A stretch of 64,000 bases of DNA. Origin: Haliscomenobacter sp033763495 (GTDB lineage Bacteria > Bacteroidota > Bacteroidia > Chitinophagales > Saprospiraceae). Where the stretch lies: contig NZ_JANRKL010000228.1 of NCBI RefSeq assembly GCF_033763495.1, forward strand, positions 32,388 through 96,387, read 5' to 3'. Positions 45,039 through 53,096 of the stretch are shown piece by piece. Position 1 is the first letter of the stretch. Every line of letters starts with the position of its first letter. Both the position numbers and the translations under genes were made by a program. The notes under the pieces are model-generated. The model saw only the letters and a list, made by a program, of their open reading frames with translations. It was not told the DNA's origin and did no database searches.

Positions 45039-46238
45039 TTAAACCTTTGCCAGTGCTTTACCCGCAATCGTCTTACCAATCGCCAAACTGGCGGTGGCAG
45101 CTGGCGAAGGAGCACTGCATACATTAATGATATTGTGGTCCTCAAAAATGAGGAATTCGTCAATTAATTTGCCTTGAAGGTCGCAGGCCATAGCGCGCAC
45201 CCCGGAACCTCCGCGCTGCAAATCCTCAAAACCTACTTCGGGAATCAGGTGTTGCAAGGCTTTGACAAAGGCCGTTTTGGAATAAGAGCGCTGCATTTCA
45301 CCTAGGCCATAACGCCAGTGTTTGGCGGCCAGGCGTAGAAAACCAGGGTAAACCAAAGTTTCGGCTAACTCACCAAGATTGATGTCCCAACGACTATAAC
45401 CTTCTCTGCGGAAAGCCAGTACAGCATTAGGCCCAGCTTCTATCCCTCCTTCGATCATTCGGGTGTAGTGGACGCCCAGGAAAGGAAATTCAGGATTGGG
45501 CACCGGATAAATCAGGTTGTTGACCAAATACTGTCTTTCAGGTTTCAACTCGTAATACTCGCCGCGAAAGGGGATGATTTGCACTCCATTAATTTGTTGC
45601 CCGGTCATTTTTGCGACCTTATCGGCGTACAATCCTGCACAATTGATGAGCAGTTCTCCCTTTACTTCGTCATTTTGACTGCGCACAATGATCTCATTAT
45701 CCTTGCGTTGGATAGATTCCACCTTAAAACCTTTGCGAATAACAGCCCCTTTGTCCTGGATCAATTCTGCATATTTGTGGGCTACCTTGCGGTAGTTGAT
45801 GATGCCCGCAGAAGGTACCCAGAGGGATTCAATCACGTTGACGTGGGGTTCGTGCTCCCGGGTTTCTTCAGCGCTGATGCGACGGATGCCGGTCAGCCCA
45901 TTTTGCAGGCCATGTCCCATAATCCGATCCAGTTGGGGCAATTCTTCCCGGCGGGTTGCAACAATGACCTTGCCACAGATATCATAAGGGATCTTGTGTT
46001 CGTCGGCAAAGCGCAACAACTCGCCATATCCCTCCATGCAGTTGCGAGCGCGTAAGGTGCCAGGTCGGTAATAAATGCCCGAATGAATGACGCCACTGTT
46101 GTGCCCGGTTTGGTGTGCAGCCAGTTCCTGCTCTTTTTCGAGCACAGTCACCTTCAGGTCTGGTCGCGCTTCCAGCAGGCGCCAGGCGGTGGCGAGGCCG
46201 ACAATTCCACCTCCAATGATAAGTACTTCTTTGTTCAT
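45039..46238 (-). CDS. lhgO: L-2-hydroxyglutarate oxidase
   Basis: 399 residues, the family length. DAO-type FAD fold: IIGGGIVGLATAWRLLEARP at the N-terminus, HQTGHNSGVIHSGIYY (the family's signature around the FAD-binding histidine), GNPEFPFLGVHYT-like substrate block and the C-terminal GGSGVRAMACD. It oxidises L-2-hydroxyglutarate to 2-oxoglutarate using FAD and the respiratory chain or oxygen. Its place at the head of a sugar-nucleotide operon is unusual (see findings). 12 bases after the HTH/NTase gene. Confidence 0.93.
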   Translation of the reverse strand: MNKEVLIIGGGIVGLATAWRLLEARPDLKVTVLEKEQELAAHQTGHNSGVIHSGIYYRPGTLRARNCMEGYGELLRFADEHKIPYDICGKVIVATRREELPQLDRIMGHGLQNGLTGIRRISAEETREHEPHVNVIESLWVPSAGIINYRKVAHKYAELIQDKGAVIRKGFKVESIQRKDNEIIVRSQNDEVKGELLINCAGLYADKVAKMTGQQINGVQIIPFRGEYYELKPERQYLVNNLIYPVPNPEFPFLGVHYTRMIEGGIEAGPNAVLAFRREGYSRWDINLGELAETLVYPGFLRLAAKHWRYGLGEMQRSYSKTAFVKALQHLIPEVGFEDLQRGGSGVRAMACDLQGKLIDEFLIFEDHNIINVCSAPSPAATASLAIGKTIAGKALAKV

Positions 46239-46250
46239 ACGCCTAATGTT

Positions 46251-46787
46251 TTAAGCCAGTTCGGACCAGAGTAACAAGGGTTCTACCGTTGCCTGACTCT
46301 TGACCAACCCCGCGTATTCGCCGGGTGTATAAATGATATAACGAATGCGGCGTTTGACCAGGGTCTCCACCTTTTCGATTAGCTGCAACAAATAATGCTG
46401 ATCAATATTGCCCACAAAGATCAAATCAATGATTGCAGAGTCCAAGCCCCGGGCAAAATCTCCGGTGAGAAATACCTTTTCTACCTCGCCGAGGCGTTTT
46501 ACCACATTTTCGATAATTTGATCCAAGCCCAGGTATTTCATCAAAATGGCATTGACTTCCCTAAATAGAGGATGCTGGGTATTGGCCCGGAAGATTTTTT
46601 TGTTGCCACAAAGTTCCGACACGAGCATGCCGGCCTGTTCCAGATTGTTCAGTTCCAGCCGAATGGCATTGGTAGATTCGCCAAACTCACTTTCCAAACC
46701 CCGCAAGTAAGCGGTGGTGTTGCTGTTGAGGAAAAATTTCAACAGCAATTTGATTCTGGTTTTAGAAGAAATGAGCGCTTCGATCAT
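46251..46787 (-). CDS. winged-helix protein with degenerate nucleotidyltransferase fold
   Basis: 178 residues. N-terminal winged helix (YLRGLESEFGESTNAIRLEL, LEQAGMLVSEL) followed by a pol-beta-like nucleotidyltransferase core: GDFARGLDSAIIDLIFVG stands where active enzymes have GSxARG...SDIDL. One catalytic aspartate is therefore replaced (IIDL), and activity is unlikely. A regulatory role for the EPS operon is inference from its position as first gene. Promoter with an inverted repeat lies just upstream. Confidence 0.75.
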   Translation of the reverse strand: MIEALISSKTRIKLLLKFFLNSNTTAYLRGLESEFGESTNAIRLELNNLEQAGMLVSELCGNKKIFRANTQHPLFREVNAILMKYLGLDQIIENVVKRLGEVEKVFLTGDFARGLDSAIIDLIFVGNIDQHYLLQLIEKVETLVKRRIRYIIYTPGEYAGLVKSQATVEPLLLWSELA

Positions 46788-46817
46788 TTAAGTGGACTTC
46801 AGTTATATTCGGATACA

Positions 46818-46855
46818 CAAAGGTAATAAGAAAATGAGTAAAAAAATTGCTCATT
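46818..46855 (-). promoter_or_regulatory. promoter of the EPS operon with inverted repeat
   Basis: On the minus strand, TACCTTTG (46825-46818) is a good -7 box, followed by about 30 bases to the ATG at 46787. Upstream of it, AATGAG-N11-CTCATT (46833-46855) covers the -33 region, which is T-rich but has no clear TTG. It suggests a repressor or activator site. Confidence 0.45.
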
Positions 46856-46907
46856 ATTAAAAATTGTTGTTACCTAATTCGCTCGCAATAGGCTCAACTA
46901 CTCAGTC

Positions 46908-49043
46908 TTAAACCGCCATTTTCATCAATAACTTCAGCAAGGCTGCTGCCGCCTTTGAGATTTTTGTGCCCGGACCAAATATTCCCACTACCCCTTGCTC
47001 GTACAAAAAAGCATAATCCTGTGCAGGAATTACTCCGCCCACCACCACCATGATGTCGTCACGGCCCAGTTTTGCCAGTTCGGCAAGGGTTTGAGGCACC
47101 AGGGTTTTGTGGCCTGCCGCCAGGGAGGAGATACCCAGGATGTGTACGTCGTTTTCCACTGCTTGTCGGGCAGCCTCTGCCGGGGTTTGGAACAAGGGGC
47201 CGATATCCACATCGAAGCCCAGATCAGCAAAACTGCTGGCGATTACTTTGGCACCGCGATCGTGGCCATCCTGGCCCAGTTTGGCGATCATGATACGGGG
47301 CCGACGACCTTCCATCTCGGCAAATTGGTCAGCCAAATCCTGGGCTTCTTGAAAATCGAGATCCTTATTGGCTTCCTTGCTGTAAACTCCAGAAATTGCT
47401 CGGGTTACCGGGGTGTAGCGCCCAAAAGCAGCTTCCAGTGCACTAGAAATTTCACCCAGGGTAGCGCGCAGACGGGCACAAGTAATGGCCAAAGCCAGCA
47501 AGTTGCCCTCCCCGGTTTTTGCGCCCTGTTTCAAGGCTTGTAAAGCAGCCTGGCAGGCGGTCTCGTCACGTTCGCTTTTGGTTTTCTGCAGGCGGCGGAT
47601 TTGAGCTTCCCGCACGGCACTATTGTCTATTTCCAGGGTGTCGATAGGTGCTTCATGTTCCAAACGGAAAACATTTACCCCAACAATTTGGTCTTTACCG
47701 CTGTCGATACGGGCTTGTTTGCGCGCGGCGGCTTCTTCAATGCGCAATTTGGGCAGGCCTTCTTCAATTGCTTTGGCCATGCCACCCAGTTCTTCCACTT
47801 CTTCAATCAAAGCCCAAGCACGTTTCACCAATTGGTCGGTGAGGTATTCTACGTAGTAGCTTCCCGCCCAGGGGTCGACAGCTTTGCAGATATCCGTTTC
47901 TTTTTGCAGGTAAATTTGGGTGTCGCGGGCAATTTTGGCCGAAAAATCGGTGGGTAAAGCAATGGCCTCATCCAGCGAGTTGGTATGCAAAGATTGGGTG
48001 CCGCCCAGGGCTGCTGCCAATGCCTCGATGGTAGTGCGGCCCACATTGTTGAAAGGATCTTGCTCGGTGAGGCTCCATCCGGATGTTTGGCAGTGCGTGC
48101 GCAAGGCCATGGATTTGGTGTCTTTGGGGTTGAACTGTTGTACTATTTTAGACCACAACATTCGCCCAGCGCGCAGCTTGGCAATTTCCATAAAATGATT
48201 CATGCCAATGGCCCAAAAGAAGGACAAGCGGGGTGCAAAATCATCTATGTCTAGCCCGGCCTTGACACCAGTGCGCAGGTATTCCCAGCCATCCGCCAGG
48301 GTGTAGGCCAATTCCAGATCAGCAGGTGCACCTGCCTCCTGCATGTGATAACCACTGATGGAAATGGAGTTAAATTTGGGCATGTGTTGTGCAGTGTAAG
48401 CAAACACATCTGCAATGATGCGCATCGAAGGTTCAGGAGGATAGATGTAGGTATTGCGCACCATGAATTCCTTTAGGATGTCGTTCTGGATGGTTCCGCT
48501 CAGTTGAGCTGGGCTAACTCCTTGCTCTTCCGCTGCGACAATGTAAAAGGCCATGATGGGAATCACTGCACCATTCATGGTCATGGAAACCGACATTTCA
48601 GCCAGCGGGATTTGGTCAAAAAGGATTTTCATGTCTTCCACCGAATCAATGGCAACGCCCGCTTTGCCCACATCGCCTTGCACCCGCTCGTGGTCGGAAT
48701 CGTAGCCGCGGTGGGTGGCTAGGTCGAAGGCTACGGAGAGCCCTTTTTGGCCTTGTGCCAGATTCCGGCGGTAAAAGGCATTGCTTTCTTCGGCAGTAGA
48801 AAAGCCCGCGTATTGGCGGATGGTCCAGGGACGAATGGTGTACATACTGGCATAGGGCCCACGTAAAAAGGGTGGGATGCCAGCGGCAAAGTGTAGATGT
48901 GCTATCTCTGCCAAATCGGAGGGCGCATAAGCTGATTTAATGCTTATTTTTTCCGGACTTAACCAAGGCTCATCCTCCTGCTTGGGCTTAGCTCCTCCAA
49001 GGTTGAGCTCAAGTGTTATATTGCGAAAATCAGGGCGTGCCAT
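46908..49043 (-). CDS. mutB: methylmalonyl-CoA mutase large subunit
   Basis: 711 residues, the length of a complete large subunit or Sbm-like homodimer. The TIM barrel carries YTIRPWTIRQYAGFSTAEES, MNGAVIPIMAFYIV and RNTYIYPPEPSMRI (substrate channel). The C-terminal B12-binding domain has the cobalt-coordinating histidine in QDGHDRGAKV (about 591). It isomerises (R)-methylmalonyl-CoA and succinyl-CoA using adenosylcobalamin. The small subunit, and the MeaB-type chaperone that often lie beside it, are not in the window. Separated from the EPS operon by 120 bases. ATG 49043. Confidence 0.95.
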   Translation of the reverse strand: MARPDFRNITLELNLGGAKPKQEDEPWLSPEKISIKSAYAPSDLAEIAHLHFAAGIPPFLRGPYASMYTIRPWTIRQYAGFSTAEESNAFYRRNLAQGQKGLSVAFDLATHRGYDSDHERVQGDVGKAGVAIDSVEDMKILFDQIPLAEMSVSMTMNGAVIPIMAFYIVAAEEQGVSPAQLSGTIQNDILKEFMVRNTYIYPPEPSMRIIADVFAYTAQHMPKFNSISISGYHMQEAGAPADLELAYTLADGWEYLRTGVKAGLDIDDFAPRLSFFWAIGMNHFMEIAKLRAGRMLWSKIVQQFNPKDTKSMALRTHCQTSGWSLTEQDPFNNVGRTTIEALAAALGGTQSLHTNSLDEAIALPTDFSAKIARDTQIYLQKETDICKAVDPWAGSYYVEYLTDQLVKRAWALIEEVEELGGMAKAIEEGLPKLRIEEAAARKQARIDSGKDQIVGVNVFRLEHEAPIDTLEIDNSAVREAQIRRLQKTKSERDETACQAALQALKQGAKTGEGNLLALAITCARLRATLGEISSALEAAFGRYTPVTRAISGVYSKEANKDLDFQEAQDLADQFAEMEGRRPRIMIAKLGQDGHDRGAKVIASSFADLGFDVDIGPLFQTPAEAARQAVENDVHILGISSLAAGHKTLVPQTLAELAKLGRDDIMVVVGGVIPAQDYAFLYEQGVVGIFGPGTKISKAAAALLKLLMKMAV

Positions 49044-49224
49044 AGAGCTGGGTTAATGGTTCAAGGGGCAAATTAAACCATTTTGCCTGGAAAGCAAAGT
49101 GAGCACTTGGATTCGCCAGGGGTGACTTTTTGCAATTTAGGCATTTATTCCTCAAAACATCCAGCACTGAGGCATTTGCCAATCAGCCCGTGTTTCGCTT
49201 ATACTTCAGGCCCCAAAACTTGAC

Positions 49225-51498
49225 TTATAGATTCAACCAATAGGTGACTTTCAAAACCAGTGCCCGGTTTTTGACCTGTGGCCCCTGAAAAAACTGGTCG
49301 GTGAAATAATTGTCCGTATACACCAAGAACACATCCGATACTGGGCGGAAGCGCCATTGCAAACGGCTATTGATGTTCACGTTGTTGACCTGGGTATTGT
49401 ACTGCAAAAAGGTGCTGAAAAACACACTGCGGCTAAAGGACAACTCCGCCCGGGGCCCGATCAGCCAAAAACTGGCGCTGTTGAAAGGAGTAGGCAAATG
49501 GATGTCGTTGTAGGCGTAGGTCATCGCAAAAACGCCGTAAGGTTGCCAGCGGTACACCAGCTCGCCGTTGACGCGGAAGATATTGCCATTGAAATATTGG
49601 CCCGTACCCAGGTTGATTTCGTAGGAAAAAGGTTTACGAAAGTCCGAGGTGTAGCTCACACCCGCCGTGTGGTAAGTGTAGTCCGTGCCAGCAGGCAATA
49701 CCTCGCCCCCCGAATTGGTGGGGTCGAAGGGGAAATAGAGGTAGGTGTATTCCTGCCCAGCGTTTATTTCCAAGGAAGAGTTGCCGGGAAATTCCATAAA
49801 ATAAGTCAGCTGGTGGCTGCGGTCGGTCAACTGGTAGCCCGGCGCATTGTAGGTCAGGGTATTTTGCAGGTTGAAGCCGGTAACATTGACCTTTTTCGCC
49901 CAGCCCTCCTTGCGGGGGAAGATGTTCATTTTGGTGATGTTGAACACCGAAAACTGCCCGGGTCGAGGAATAAAACCCACATCGGCCCGATAATCCTGCC
50001 CGATGTATTGCAAACCCGACAAAACGTTCCACTTGCGGGTAAAACGGCCCAAAAACGCGGCTGCCGATTGGGCGTCAGCATTGCTTTGTTGGCCCGAGAA
50101 GGAGCGGTGGTAATAAAACTCACCTTCCCATTGGTTGTCTTTGGAAAAAAGGTTGTATTCCAGGCCTGCTACCCGGTTGTAGGCAGCTGGGTTGTGCTGG
50201 ATTTTTTCCTGCGCGTCCACCCGGAAGTTTTCCTTGTTGACAAACACTGCGCTGATGGCCGAACGTTCAAAAACCTTGCGTTGCAAAACGCCCACGGTGT
50301 AATTGGCTGGGCCTTGTTTGAGGGCGCTGACTTGCCCCGTTTGCATGTTGAGCAGGCCGATGCGCCAGTTTTTATCCAGTTTGCCACTCAGGCGCATGCC
50401 AGCTTTGATGGGCACATTGAGGTTGCGCGTTACGGAAATGGTGTCGCCCTCGGTGGTTACCTTGCGGATGCTGCCATTGGCCAAACCTACCCGGCGGCTG
50501 AAAAAAGGCCGGCTATCGGGGAAACCAAAACGCCCGAACAAGTCTTCATTTTCCAAAAAGAACTGCCGCCTTTCGGGGAAAAACAGCTCAAAGCGGCTCA
50601 GGTTGGTGATCTGGCGATCCACATCAACCTGAGAAAAATCGGGGTTGATGGTCAGGTCCAGGTTGAGCGAGGGGGTGATGGCGATTTTGGCGTCGCCCCC
50701 GATGTTGAGTTTGTTTTCGGTGGGAATTTTGAATTCAAAGTCCTTCTCCGTTCGCCCGATGATGTAGGGAATCACCGACACGTTGGCACCGGGCTGTGGT
50801 GGGGCGTCTTCCCAAATGAGCGAACCAGTGAAGGCCAGATTGACGGGCATAAAAGCACGGGGTACGGGCGACCAGGTGGAAGCCTCGTTTTGTTTGAGGC
50901 CAAAACGCACAAAATTGATGCGCCAGGCATTTTGCCCGCTCACTTGCCGGTAGCGCAGGGTTTTGAAGGGGATGGCCATTTCGATCACCCAGTGGTCGGT
51001 ATGGTTCTGGATTTCGGAGTACCATTTGTTGTCCCAGTCGATCGTAAGGTTGGTGCCATTGTCGATCAAGCCTTCGCGCTGCACATTGAAAGGCGATACG
51101 GCGAAGTGGAAACCATTGAGTTTGTCGCTGAAGGGATCGATGTTGACGGCAAAAACGTCGCTGGTGCCACTCTGAAAGTCGCGTTTGAGGGAAGTGGTGA
51201 TGTAGTCGGCCTGATTTTGGTACAGAACCGCCCCAACGTAGAGGAAGTTTTGGTCAAAAGTGAGGCGGATTTCTGATTTCAAATTGGCTGTGGAGGTGTC
51301 AAAGGGGAAGTTTTGGAAAAAGTCTTTGGCGACCTGGGCATTTTGCCACGCAGGTTCATCCAGCGCACCATCCAGACGGATGGTTTCTTTGGATTTGCGG
51401 ATCGATAGTTGGTGTGGTTCAACGGGGATTGGGGCTTGGCTGTAAAGGTTTTGGGTCAGCAGCAGGCAGATACTGCTGAGGAGTTGGGCGATTTTCAT
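49225..51498 (-). CDS. DUF5916 outer-membrane protein with CBM9-like N-terminus
   Basis: 757 residues from ATG 51498 (TTG 51507 rejected, signal starts at MKIAQLLSSICLL). After the signal peptide a CBM9-like sugar-binding domain (about 30-235: RLDGALDEPAWQNAQVAKD, WVIEMAIPFKTLRY) is followed by DUF5916, a beta-rich region ending in an aromatic/hydrophobic tail (KVTYWLNL) typical of outer-membrane barrels. The FPERRQFFLENEDLFGRFGF stretch is the family's signature. It may bind or bring in sugars or other ligands; its function is not established. Monocistronic; XRE gene lies upstream. Confidence 0.85.
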   Translation of the reverse strand: MKIAQLLSSICLLLTQNLYSQAPIPVEPHQLSIRKSKETIRLDGALDEPAWQNAQVAKDFFQNFPFDTSTANLKSEIRLTFDQNFLYVGAVLYQNQADYITTSLKRDFQSGTSDVFAVNIDPFSDKLNGFHFAVSPFNVQREGLIDNGTNLTIDWDNKWYSEIQNHTDHWVIEMAIPFKTLRYRQVSGQNAWRINFVRFGLKQNEASTWSPVPRAFMPVNLAFTGSLIWEDAPPQPGANVSVIPYIIGRTEKDFEFKIPTENKLNIGGDAKIAITPSLNLDLTINPDFSQVDVDRQITNLSRFELFFPERRQFFLENEDLFGRFGFPDSRPFFSRRVGLANGSIRKVTTEGDTISVTRNLNVPIKAGMRLSGKLDKNWRIGLLNMQTGQVSALKQGPANYTVGVLQRKVFERSAISAVFVNKENFRVDAQEKIQHNPAAYNRVAGLEYNLFSKDNQWEGEFYYHRSFSGQQSNADAQSAAAFLGRFTRKWNVLSGLQYIGQDYRADVGFIPRPGQFSVFNITKMNIFPRKEGWAKKVNVTGFNLQNTLTYNAPGYQLTDRSHQLTYFMEFPGNSSLEINAGQEYTYLYFPFDPTNSGGEVLPAGTDYTYHTAGVSYTSDFRKPFSYEINLGTGQYFNGNIFRVNGELVYRWQPYGVFAMTYAYNDIHLPTPFNSASFWLIGPRAELSFSRSVFFSTFLQYNTQVNNVNINSRLQWRFRPVSDVFLVYTDNYFTDQFFQGPQVKNRALVLKVTYWLNL

Positions 51499-51645
51499 GC
51501 TAAACAAAGTTGTGTGGACTTTAGAATGGCGCGAATTTCTGGATTATAATGGTGTAAAACAAATGATAGGGCTGAAGGGGGAGAGAATGATGCCCAATAG
51601 GTGGTTTTTGACGATTGAAACAATTTTTAGTTCAAAGTTGAACAC

Positions 51646-51686
51646 AACAAATAACCGATCCAAAATGACTGGATCGATTATTTGTT
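51646..51686. terminator. hairpin after XRE gene
   Basis: AACAAATAACCGATCC pairs perfectly with GGATCGATTATTTGTT except for one bulged position. It lies about 50 bases beyond the XRE stop codon on the minus strand. Confidence 0.65.
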
Positions 51687-51735
51687 AAAAGGATTTGGAA
51701 GAGATGCTAAGTGTCAAGACCAAGTTAGGCAAGGT

Positions 51736-52029
51736 TCATAATAATTTTTCAAGCGCTTTACGAATGGCTTGTTTTACCTTCTCTTCTACATCTCCTTCTT
51801 CCAGAGATTTACCGATTTTTTGCTCTTTTTTAAAAAGAAGTTCAGGCTCAATGTTAAGCACTTCGGCAATAGCTAGAATGTGATTTATTTTGGGAATAAC
51901 AATTCCATTTTCCAGACTTACATACCAGCGGCGAGAGATTCCCGCCTGATTAGCTACATAAGCCTGTTTGTAATTGCGTTGTTCACGCCAATAACGAATA
52001 TTCTCGGAAATCGTTTTGGGACTAATCAT
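51736..52029 (-). CDS. XRE-family helix-turn-helix regulator
   Basis: 97 residues. HTH_3 fold in the first 65 residues (TISENIRYWREQRNYKQAYV, SRRWYVSLENGIVIPKINHI). The C-terminal 30 residues are a charged helix (EEGDVEEKVKQAIRKAL), useful for dimerisation. It is divergent from the S74/BNR/RHS gene group, so it is a candidate controller of that group. Palindrome CTGAC-N6-GTCAG at 52069-52084 lies in the 197-base shared gap. ATG 52029. Sequence is AT-rich like its neighbours. Confidence 0.85.
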   Translation of the reverse strand: MISPKTISENIRYWREQRNYKQAYVANQAGISRRWYVSLENGIVIPKINHILAIAEVLNIEPELLFKKEQKIGKSLEEGDVEEKVKQAIRKALEKLL

Positions 52030-52068
52030 AAGGAAGTTTATTACAGTGCAACGTATTAATCTAGTAGA

Positions 52069-52084
52069 CTGACGATATAGTCAG
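52069..52084. promoter_or_regulatory. candidate operator between XRE gene and S74 gene
   Basis: Inverted repeat CTGAC-N6-GTCAG. It is short, so it may be chance; its position 40 bases upstream of the XRE start is its main support. Confidence 0.3.
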
Positions 52085-52226
52085 CGCTGTGTCTATTTAT
52101 GCACAAACTTCGTTCAAAACTGCATATGGAGTGAAGTTTTTCGCGTTATTTTATTGTTAATTTTATCGAATATTGCACCATGAAAAAAGTGATACCGGAT
52201 TAAAAACATCATCAAAACTGTTTCTT

Positions 52227-53045
52227 ATGAAAAATTTATTGCTCCTGATTATTTTCGCTCTTTCATTTTTTGCGGGTCATTATGGAATTGCACAAGTAAA
52301 AGTTACAAGTACAGGAAAAACGATTCTTGGGTTGGAGCGTTCGGGAAATGATCCATCTGCTCAGGTAACTACAGAAGCATTAGGTGTCAATCCTTCGGAT
52401 GGACTTCGCACCAAATCAAGAATTTCCTTTGGAGATTATGGCTACTCAGGATCAGGAGAATATATTTTTTTAGGAGAAGCTCGTGCCAATATTACCGGAG
52501 GGGGCGACGATTCTGATGCCCTACATTTACACGGCAGCAATGGTATTTATTTTTCCACCACTTCTACTGGTGCTTATGTAGGAATGAAACTGGATGTGAG
52601 TGGTAATTTATTGGTGAGGGGGACTTTGACGCAAAACGTATCTACCTTTTCTGACATTAGATTGAAAAAAAATATCTTAAAAATTGATAGCAGCTTAAGC
52701 ATTCTCAAAAAATTAAATGGAATCCGTTATGATTTCACTCCAGCAGTAAATTCCAAATATCGAGCAGATCTGGATAAACTGAGTCCAAGTGGTGAAAAAG
52801 AGAAAAAAGCGCTGGAAGACGCCAAGAAAAGTATAGACAAAGCATCCGCACCAGTTACGGATCAATACGGACTTTCCGCACAAGAAGTACAAAAAATATT
52901 ACCCTCCATCGTATCTACTTCGGAAGATGGATATTTGGCTGTCAATTACACCGCCTTAATTCCCATTCTAATCGAAGCCGTTAAGAGCCAACAAAAACAG
53001 ATTGAAGATTTACAAAAAGAAGTAGAACTCCTGAAAAAGAAATAA
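52227..53045 (+). CDS. secreted protein with S74 (tail-fibre intramolecular chaperone) domain
   Basis: 272 residues from ATG 52227, where the signal peptide starts (MKNLLLLIIFALSFFAGHYG); an ATG-less extension upstream is rejected. The middle part is hydrophilic and has weak repeats. The C-terminal half is the S74 chaperone: STFSDIRLKKNILKID (self-cleavage Ser-Asp), QYGLSAQEVQKILPSI and the coiled tail ALIPILIEAVKSQQKQIEDL. S74 domains trimerise fibres and then cleave themselves off. First gene of the accessory block. Cell-surface fibre or adhesin is inference. Confidence 0.85.
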   Translation: MKNLLLLIIFALSFFAGHYGIAQVKVTSTGKTILGLERSGNDPSAQVTTEALGVNPSDGLRTKSRISFGDYGYSGSGEYIFLGEARANITGGGDDSDALHLHGSNGIYFSTTSTGAYVGMKLDVSGNLLVRGTLTQNVSTFSDIRLKKNILKIDSSLSILKKLNGIRYDFTPAVNSKYRADLDKLSPSGEKEKKALEDAKKSIDKASAPVTDQYGLSAQEVQKILPSIVSTSEDGYLAVNYTALIPILIEAVKSQQKQIEDLQKEVELLKKK

Positions 53046-53096
53046 ACAGCCTTTCTAGGCGATTCAACATCCATTTTTGGTGCTTAAAATAAAGAT

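Noticed and set aside
49044..49224. Possible cobalamin riboswitch ahead of mutB
   Set aside because: No B12-box-like sequence or matching stems were found; the space is short and shows no special structure.
49357..51276. 639-codon plus-strand frame over the DUF5916 gene
   Set aside because: The minus-strand frame has a signal peptide, the DUF5916 motif and a barrel end; the plus frame matches nothing.
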